From: Oligoflexia bacterium
Lineage (GTDB): Bacteria; Bdellovibrionota; Bacteriovoracia; Bacteriovoracales; Bacteriovoracaceae
Reading direction: 5' to 3'
Assembly (NCBI GenBank): GCA_024229115.1
Contig: JAAEST010000033.1
Coordinates: forward strand, 1 to 64,000
DNA: 64,000 nucleotides
Made by a program: the position numbers and the translations under genes. Positions 42,336 to 48,093 of the stretch are shown one piece after another (positions within the stretch are counted from its first letter, which is position 1; the number at the start of each line of letters is the position of its first letter). The notes below the pieces were generated by a model that searched no databases, was not told the DNA's origin, and saw nothing but the letters and a program-made list of their open reading frames with translations.

Positions 42336-42932
42336 CTTCTCGCTGTAGTCAAAGATAAACTGTCTATATTTTAAAACATCTTCAAGTTGAATATCATTCA
42401 AGATTTCAGGGCTTTCTGGAACTAAATCATAGATTAATTGTTCCATCGCAAATTGTATTGTTTGCATTCCAAGATAGAGATTTTCAATAAAGAGGATGTC
42501 TTGGTTTTGATAGTAGCCAACAAGCTCGCCTACATCAGCATGGTTCTCGCAGCAAGGACAGCCCGGACAAACACCACCATTAACAATATAGTTCATATGA
42601 TACTGGGTTTGTTCACCAATTATCTGCTCTCTTTCGGCAGAACCTCTTTCCCAGTTATCGATCAATTCGATGGCCAGCTTCGGATTGCTTTTAAGACTTT
42701 GAATTAAATGCTCATAGAATGTGGCATAGATTGAGCTGAAGACTGAGTCTTCTAACATATATAAAAAGAATGACTCATCTGTTTCAGCCGTTTCTTCTAG
42801 TCTTTTAAGTGTTTCTTTAGCGAGATAAAAAGGAAAGTCAGGTTGCTTTGAACTAGCCATGAAATTCTTCTTAAGAATTTCTAAACCATTAGACTTCTTT
42901 AGTTTTGGAAATAATTTATTTACCAATGACAT
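42324..42932 (-). CDS. Unrecognised helical protein with CPGCPCC motif
   Basis: A 202-residue soluble, largely helical, acidic protein. Its one striking feature is GGVCPGCPCCENH near residues 119-131, with four cysteines and a histidine that could bind a metal or cluster. The flanking helices are Glu/Gln-rich. There is no signal peptide. I do not recognise a family. AAGGA lies upstream of the ATG at 42932. It is convergent with rpsU and has no operon partner. Confidence 0.7.
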   Translation of the reverse strand: MSLVNKLFPKLKKSNGLEILKKNFMASSKQPDFPFYLAKETLKRLEETAETDESFFLYMLEDSVFSSIYATFYEHLIQSLKSNPKLAIELIDNWERGSAEREQIIGEQTQYHMNYIVNGGVCPGCPCCENHADVGELVGYYQNQDILFIENLYLGMQTIQFAMEQLIYDLVPESPEILNDIQLEDVLKYRQFIFDYSEKNKD

Positions 42933-42999
42933 ACTAACTTCCTTGTAAAGATATCATTAATAAAAATATATCATATTTCTCGACTATAAGAAAATTTAT

Positions 43000-44037
43000 T
43001 TACGGAGCCGGATTAGGAATGAGCTCATTGATTTCATTGATCTTTTCAAGAAGTTCACTGCTAATTTCCACATTGGCACTTTCAATATTCTCTTTTAGTT
43101 GAGACATTTTCGTAGCACCGATAATATTACTTGTGACAAAAGGTCGAGTATTAACGAAGGCCAGTGCAAGTTGAGTTGGAGTAAGTCCAACATCGTTGGC
43201 CAGCTGGCAATACATTTCAGTGGCCTTAACTCCATTTGGTTTATTGTAGCGAGAAAAGTAGTCCCACTTTGTTAAACGTGCTCCTTCAGGCCTTGCTCCA
43301 TTTAAATATTTTCCAGTAAGGACACCAAATCCAAGAGGAGAGTAAGCGAGTAGACCAGCGTCTTCTCTTAAAGAGACTTCTGCAGCTCCAACTTCGTAAA
43401 GCCTATTGAGAAGACTATAAGGATTTTGAATTGATTGAACTTTAGGAAGGTCATATTTTCTTGAAGCTTCTAGGAATTTCATAATACCCCAAGGAGTTTC
43501 ATTACTAAGGCCGATATGTCTAAGCTTTCCTTCCTTTACTAATTCGTTCAGCGCTTCAAGAGTTTCTTTAACGTCAGTAAACTCTTCATTTCCGGCAGCT
43601 CCAAAACCTCTTTGTCCAAAATAGTTTGTCGGTCTTTCTGGCCAGTGAAGTTGGTAAAGATCAATATAATCTGTCTTTAATCTTTTTAAGCTCGCTTCAA
43701 ATGCGGACCTTATATTTTTCTTATTAAACTTATAATCGCCACCACGAATATATCCAGCTTGCATTGGCCCAACTATTTTCGTAGCAAGAACAAACTTATC
43801 TCGGGAAGTTTTCATCTTATCCCAATTACCTATAATTTGTTCAGTTTTAGAGTAAGTTCCTTCATTAGGTGGAACTGGATACATTTCAGCTGTATCTATG
43901 AAGTTAACGCCTTGGTCGAGTGAGTAGTCGAGTTGTTCATGAGCTTCAGCCTGGGAGTTTTGCTCACCCCAAGTCATTGTGCCAAGGCAAATGACACTCA
44001 CATCAATATCAGTGTTTCCAAGTTTGTTATACTTCAT
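43000..44037 (-). CDS. Aldo/keto reductase (Tas-type)
   Basis: A 345-residue NADP(H)-dependent oxidoreductase with a TIM-barrel fold. The N-terminal LGTMTWGEQNS, catalytic FIDTAEMYPVPP (Asp/Tyr), the KRLKTDYIDLYQLHWP segment (Lys and His) and the C-terminal NIIGATKMSQLKENI coenzyme block all fit the Tas-like subgroup. The substrate is not predictable. A strong AGGAGG lies 8 bases before the ATG and a hairpin lies just upstream of it. Confidence 0.92.
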   Translation of the reverse strand: MKYNKLGNTDIDVSVICLGTMTWGEQNSQAEAHEQLDYSLDQGVNFIDTAEMYPVPPNEGTYSKTEQIIGNWDKMKTSRDKFVLATKIVGPMQAGYIRGGDYKFNKKNIRSAFEASLKRLKTDYIDLYQLHWPERPTNYFGQRGFGAAGNEEFTDVKETLEALNELVKEGKLRHIGLSNETPWGIMKFLEASRKYDLPKVQSIQNPYSLLNRLYEVGAAEVSLREDAGLLAYSPLGFGVLTGKYLNGARPEGARLTKWDYFSRYNKPNGVKATEMYCQLANDVGLTPTQLALAFVNTRPFVTSNIIGATKMSQLKENIESANVEISSELLEKINEINELIPNPAP

Positions 44038-44051
44038 AAAATGTACCTCCT

Positions 44052-44071
44052 AAAACGCCTGTTGGCGTTTT
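44052..44071 (-). terminator. Hairpin between VC0807-like and aldo/keto reductase genes
   Basis: AAAACGCC and GGCGTTTT form an 8-bp stem with a 4-base loop. On the minus strand it overlaps the stop codon of the membrane-protein gene and is followed at once by the AGGAGG of the reductase gene. Its last T residues lie in the stem, so it may be a weak terminator or a processing site. Confidence 0.5.
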
Positions 44072-44789
44072 AGTGCTTTAGGAAAGATTCAAAGTCTAGG
44101 TCGGTCGTTTTTTTGATATTTTTGAAGAGGTAGAACATGATAAATCCTACCATTAACATCATTGGGACAGTGATGACTGGAACACTCATGGCCGTCATCT
44201 TTCCTAAACTTTCGTTAAACTCAACGCTCCCTGGGGCACCTGTCAGAATATAATCTGCAAGAACATAGTTTAAAACTCCAGACACAAAGAAAGTGCTACA
44301 AAGGAGATAAGAGCTGTTATTGAGAATTCTATCAAAGTCAGCAACCTTTGACTTCTCTTCAAAGGCCTGTCTAATTTTTTCTAGATCAAGAATTTGACCA
44401 AGGAAAGTTTTAACAAATGGTTTGCTCGTAAACTGGCTGGCCAAAACAATAAGACCGATAATCGTTGGGATAGCCGTTTCCTTAATTACCATCCAGTCAC
44501 GATTAAGTTTCAGTAATCCAATTCCACCAGTCATGAGGATTGAGAAAAGACCAAGCGCTGAGAAAAAATTCACTTTCTTCTTTTTAATGAGGTCTAGGAC
44601 TCCATAGGTAAATGGAAAGAGCAGAGCAACAACAAGTCCGTAAACTTGTCCAAGGTACTCGGGCTTAGAAAACTTTGTCATGATAATACTAGGAATAACG
44701 ACGTTACACCCAATATTGAGGAGCATATTTTCTTTATCCTGCTGTTTTTGAGGAGTGTTAGAGTTTTTAATTTCTGTTGCGTTGTTCAT
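44070..44789 (-). CDS. VC0807-like integral membrane protein
   Basis: A 239-residue inner-membrane protein with about six helices. The segments NIGCNVVIPSIIMTKFSKPEYLG, LLFPFTYGVLDLIKKKKVN and KETAIPTIIGLIVLASQFTSKP resemble the VC0807 family, which is uncharacterised and distantly like intracellular-septation-type proteins. The N-terminal 20 residues are polar. It is 32 bases upstream of the aldo/keto reductase gene on the same strand, with a hairpin between. Confidence 0.7.
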   Translation of the reverse strand: MNNATEIKNSNTPQKQQDKENMLLNIGCNVVIPSIIMTKFSKPEYLGQVYGLVVALLFPFTYGVLDLIKKKKVNFFSALGLFSILMTGGIGLLKLNRDWMVIKETAIPTIIGLIVLASQFTSKPFVKTFLGQILDLEKIRQAFEEKSKVADFDRILNNSSYLLCSTFFVSGVLNYVLADYILTGAPGSVEFNESLGKMTAMSVPVITVPMMLMVGFIMFYLFKNIKKTTDLDFESFLKH

Positions 44790-44819
44790 GTCTTTGACTA
44801 CCTAATATTTACTTACAAA

Positions 44820-44849
44820 TTGAGCAAATTTTTCAGAACAATTTATAAT
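44820..44849 (+). promoter_or_regulatory. Promoter of the 421-residue subtilase gene
   Basis: TTGAGC (44820-44825) and a consensus TATAAT (44844-44849) are separated by 18 bases, with the ATG at 44892. AAGGA lies 9 bases before the ATG. Confidence 0.6.
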
Positions 44850-44891
44850 AAATCCACGTCAAATAATAACATTTATCAAGGATGATGAATA

Positions 44892-46157
44892 ATGAAAAAT
44901 CTATTAGGAACTTTAGGTAAGAGTGCATGCCTATTAACATTAGGTGTTACTTCTGCCTTCGCTAGTCAAGAATATATTGTGAAGCTTAAAGAAGGTGCTA
45001 GTCTTGCACAACACAAGAGTTTTAGCTCTGTTGAAACTCTTGGTGTTTCATTTGGTAACTTCGTAAAAGTTACAGGTGAGAATATTGATAAAGAAATGCT
45101 TTCTGCTAATCCAGAAGTTCTTTATATTGAAAAAAATCAAGAATATACATTTTCTCCAGTAGATATGGGAGAGGTACTTCAAGATGCTAGTTACACTAAG
45201 CAGTGGGGTCTTAAGAATACTGGTAGAAACTCAGGAACATTCTGGGCTCCAGGAAAGAAAGGTGAAGATATCAATGCTGAAAATGTATGGAAAGTTTCTC
45301 GTGGTTCAAATGAATTAAGAGTAGCTGTTATTGATACAGGTGTTGATCATACTCACTCAGACCTTAAGGCCAATATGTGGGTAAATGAAGCTGAGAAAAA
45401 TGGTGAGCCAGGTGTTGATGATGATGGAAATGGATATGTAGATGATGTTCATGGATATGACTTTGCTAACAATGATGGTGATCCGAAAGATGGACACGGA
45501 CATGGAACTCACTGTGCTGGTGTTATTGGAGCTGTTCACAATAGAGCTGGAATCCGTGGAGTTATGAGTAAGGTTAAAATTATTGGTGTTAAATTTCTTA
45601 CTGATAGAGGTAGTGGAACAACTGAAAATGCAATTAAGTCAGTAGACTATGCAATTAAAGTTGGAGCTCATGTAATGAGTAACTCATGGGGTGGGGGAGG
45701 ATTCTCTCAAGCACTTCTCGACTCTATTAAAGCAGCTAATGAAGCAGGAATTGTTTTTGTAGCAGCAGCAGGAAACTCAAGAAGAAATAACGATACTTCT
45801 GATACATACCCAGCAAACTATGAAGTAGAAAACGTAATTAGTGTTGGTGCTATGGACGGAGCTGGTAAAAAAGCTTCTTTTAGTAACTACGGGAAGAAGA
45901 AAGTTCACGTTTTTGCTCCAGGGAAAGATATTCTTTCAACAGTGAAAAGTAATGGATATCAAAAAATGAGTGGAACTTCGATGGCAACACCATTTGTTTC
46001 TGGTGGTGTAGGGCTTCTACTTTCAAGAAACCCTAATATGACTCCAGCAGAAGTAAGAGAGCAACTAATGGCGACATCTGTTAGAAACGGATCTCTTGAT
46101 AGCTATACAGCTTCTGGAAGAATGGATGCTTATAAGCTTATTAGAAACAAAAGATAA
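44892..46157 (+). CDS. Secreted subtilisin-like serine protease (S8) with I9 propeptide
   Basis: A 421-residue secreted protease. The signal peptide ends near SAFA (residue 24). An I9-type inhibitor/chaperone domain (26-90) is followed by the catalytic domain with Asp148 (VIDTG), His204 (HGTHCAG), Asn294 (AAAGNS) and Ser363 (GTSMATP). There is no extra C-terminal domain, so it resembles proteinase-K or subtilisin-type free enzymes. It has its own promoter and a strong terminator. It is codon-rich in GCT/GTT/GGT, as in highly expressed genes. Confidence 0.95.
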   Translation: MKNLLGTLGKSACLLTLGVTSAFASQEYIVKLKEGASLAQHKSFSSVETLGVSFGNFVKVTGENIDKEMLSANPEVLYIEKNQEYTFSPVDMGEVLQDASYTKQWGLKNTGRNSGTFWAPGKKGEDINAENVWKVSRGSNELRVAVIDTGVDHTHSDLKANMWVNEAEKNGEPGVDDDGNGYVDDVHGYDFANNDGDPKDGHGHGTHCAGVIGAVHNRAGIRGVMSKVKIIGVKFLTDRGSGTTENAIKSVDYAIKVGAHVMSNSWGGGGFSQALLDSIKAANEAGIVFVAAAGNSRRNNDTSDTYPANYEVENVISVGAMDGAGKKASFSNYGKKKVHVFAPGKDILSTVKSNGYQKMSGTSMATPFVSGGVGLLLSRNPNMTPAEVREQLMATSVRNGSLDSYTASGRMDAYKLIRNKR

Positions 46158-46168
46158 TTTTTGATCAA

Positions 46169-46196
46169 GGGGTCACTTCGGTGACCCTTTTTTTTT
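46169..46196 (+). terminator. Intrinsic terminator of subtilase gene abutting the next start codon
   Basis: GGGTCAC, a cUUCGg-type tetraloop and GTGACCC form a stable stem, followed by nine T (46188-46196). The next gene's ATG begins at 46200, three bases after the T-tract. Confidence 0.92.
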
Positions 46197-46199
46197 GCT

Positions 46200-46709
46200 A
46201 TGAAAAAATACTTAGTTACTGGCTTTACCCCTTTTCTAGATCACAAAGTTAATCCAACTCAACAAATTGTCGAAAGCATCGAAGAAGAAAATATTGAAAC
46301 ATTTGTTTTTAATGTTTCTTATGATGATGTTCGAAAATCTTTAGAGCAATTTCAATTAAAGGAATACGAAAGAATAATCTTACTAGGTCTCTCTTCTAAC
46401 CGAGATCATATATCAGTTGAAGAATTTGCCTATAATGAAATAGATGTCGACAAGCCTGATAACGAGGGAAGAGTTATAATCAACCAGAGAATTGATGAGA
46501 GGGAAGAAAAAAGTATTGGTACATCATTAGATCATCAAGAGCTTTGTGATCACTTTAAAGGAAGTCTTTCTCAAGATCCTGGAAGATATCTCTGTAATTA
46601 TCTTTACTATTTAGTACTTAAAGAAAATAGGAACACAGTTTTTATTCATGTACCAAAGGAAGTAAAAATAAGTGATTTTGCGAATAAGATTAAGCAGCTT
46701 CTTTCTTAG
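46200..46709 (+). CDS. Pyroglutamyl-peptidase I (C15)-like protein
   Basis: A 169-residue cysteine peptidase-like protein, shorter than the usual 200-215 residues. The family start LVTGFTPFLDHKVNPTQ is present at 5-21, then VEEF with Glu74/75, RYLCNYLYY with Cys132 and FIHVP with His150, giving the Glu-Cys-His triad. It would remove N-terminal pyroglutamate from peptides. The start is fixed by the family N-terminus, yet it has no Shine-Dalgarno and follows a terminator U-tract. Its 3' end overlaps the convergent gene by 20 bases. Confidence 0.83.
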   Translation: MKKYLVTGFTPFLDHKVNPTQQIVESIEEENIETFVFNVSYDDVRKSLEQFQLKEYERIILLGLSSNRDHISVEEFAYNEIDVDKPDNEGRVIINQRIDEREEKSIGTSLDHQELCDHFKGSLSQDPGRYLCNYLYYLVLKENRNTVFIHVPKEVKISDFANKIKQLLS

Positions 46710-47151
46710 AGTTCATATCCTCAATAATTTTATTAGCATTCTTTAAACGCTTCGTAATTAATCGAGTTATATTTAAAACCATGAGTGAAAAAACCTTCGG
46801 CTTCTTATGAAAGAAGGTATAAAAATTTTCATAGGAAAGGATAAGGATTTCGCATTTTTCTTTACAAACAATGCTCGCAGTTCTCTTTGTTTCATTGATG
46901 AGAACAAGTTCTCCAAAGAGATCACCTTTTCCAAGACTGGCGATATAGTGACTTTGACCATCTTTTTCAACATGAATATCAACATCACCACTAAGTATCA
47001 CACAGATATCAGTACTAGTATCACCTTGTTTGATGATAGTGTCTCCTGGTGAATATTGAGCGATTAAGCAGTCCTTGATGATTTCTTCAATCTCATCATC
47101 ATAGATTTCATGAAAGAGGGGACAGCCTTTAACCAATACAGCAGCAGACAT
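46690..47151 (-). CDS. Cyclic-nucleotide-binding domain protein
   Basis: A 153-residue stand-alone cNMP-binding domain of the CRP/PKA-regulatory type. The phosphate-binding cassette GDLFGELVLINETKRTAS (75-92) keeps the FGE and the R-T/A-S positions that contact the cyclic phosphate. The C-terminal helix has no DNA-binding wing, so it must act through a protein partner. Its start codon overlaps the stop of the proton-channel gene (TAATG), so it is the third gene of the motor operon and is likely to control that motor in response to a nucleotide. Confidence 0.85.
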   Translation of the reverse strand: MSAAVLVKGCPLFHEIYDDEIEEIIKDCLIAQYSPGDTIIKQGDTSTDICVILSGDVDIHVEKDGQSHYIASLGKGDLFGELVLINETKRTASIVCKEKCEILILSYENFYTFFHKKPKVFSLMVLNITRLITKRLKNANKIIEDMNSKKEAA

Positions 47152-48080
47152 TAAGCATCCTTTTTAAGTTCTTCATCTGTGTCAACATGAACAACATCAC
47201 CTGCGACAGCTTTTCTTAAGGCCTTCACTTCAGAAAGAAGAGCTGGAAGAACAACTTGCATTTCTTGCTCTACTGATTTTTCACCGTGAATTGAATGCCA
47301 GATATTTTCAAAGCAATTTGTTACTTTTTTATATGTCTTTCTTCTAAGCCCTGTCACTGGTGCAATTGTATTTAGAAAAGTTGTGACAAGAGAGAACATG
47401 ATACCAGCAATAGACGTTTTCATAGCGTAAGTTACACTTCTTACAAAGTTCTGAAGAATAGCACCTGATGCTTCTAAATTATTAAAATCAATTTCAGCAA
47501 TTTGAGGAAGGGCCATACTAATACCAATGAAAGTTCCAAAAATACCAAAGACAACAAAGAGACCTGGAAGAATATCAATAAGTCTTGAAATCGGTCCAAA
47601 AGGAAAAAAGCCTAGTAACTTATTCCAATTATCATCGTGTTCTAAAATACGATCTGTTAATTCGTTAAAATTCGGTGGGTATTTAGATTTAAAACTGGCC
47701 ACCTCTGCTTTCACTCCTAAGAAAAGTGAATGATCACCTTTGACATAGTCTCTCAAACTGACCACATTTTGTGCCCCAATTTCTTGTGCTTTCTCTTTAT
47801 GTTTTTCAGACATTTTATTTCTAACTGACCTCGTCGGTAGCTTGTCTTTTACATCTTCAAGCATATTGTTTAAATACTTGTCGACATCTTGAACTTGATA
47901 ATCATCCTCTTTGTGTTTCATCAAGATTTTTTCAATCTCGCTAGTAAAAGTAGAGAAGTAGTTATCTTCAACTTTTGATGAACGATATCCCACGAATCGA
48001 AAAAAGAGACCAACAACTAACATTGAGGTCATAAACTCGATGAGGTAGTTTGAGAAAAAGTTAAATACGATGTCTAACAT
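47151..48080 (-). CDS. MotA/TolQ/ExbB/ZorA-type proton-channel subunit
   Basis: A 309-residue inner-membrane protein with one N-terminal helix (9-31), a 130-residue cytoplasmic loop, then two channel helices. ILPGLFVVFGIFGTFIGI (170-187) and MKTSIAGIMFSLVTTF (220-235) match the two conserved channel helices of the superfamily. The PGLF..GTFIG and A.KTS.AG.M.S pattern is closest to what I know of ZorA-like members. It forms the pentameric channel around a MotB-like dimer. A cytoplasmic tail covers 245-309. It starts 14 bases after the giant coiled-coil gene. Confidence 0.88.
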   Translation of the reverse strand: MLDIVFNFFSNYLIEFMTSMLVVGLFFRFVGYRSSKVEDNYFSTFTSEIEKILMKHKEDDYQVQDVDKYLNNMLEDVKDKLPTRSVRNKMSEKHKEKAQEIGAQNVVSLRDYVKGDHSLFLGVKAEVASFKSKYPPNFNELTDRILEHDDNWNKLLGFFPFGPISRLIDILPGLFVVFGIFGTFIGISMALPQIAEIDFNNLEASGAILQNFVRSVTYAMKTSIAGIMFSLVTTFLNTIAPVTGLRRKTYKKVTNCFENIWHSIHGEKSVEQEMQVVLPALLSEVKALRKAVAGDVVHVDTDEELKKDA

Positions 48081-48093
48081 GACTTATTCCTTA

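Noticed and set aside
42095-42358. An 87-codon alternative frame over rpsU.
   Set aside because: It is offset from the clear S21 frame, has no ribosome site and runs through the terminator.
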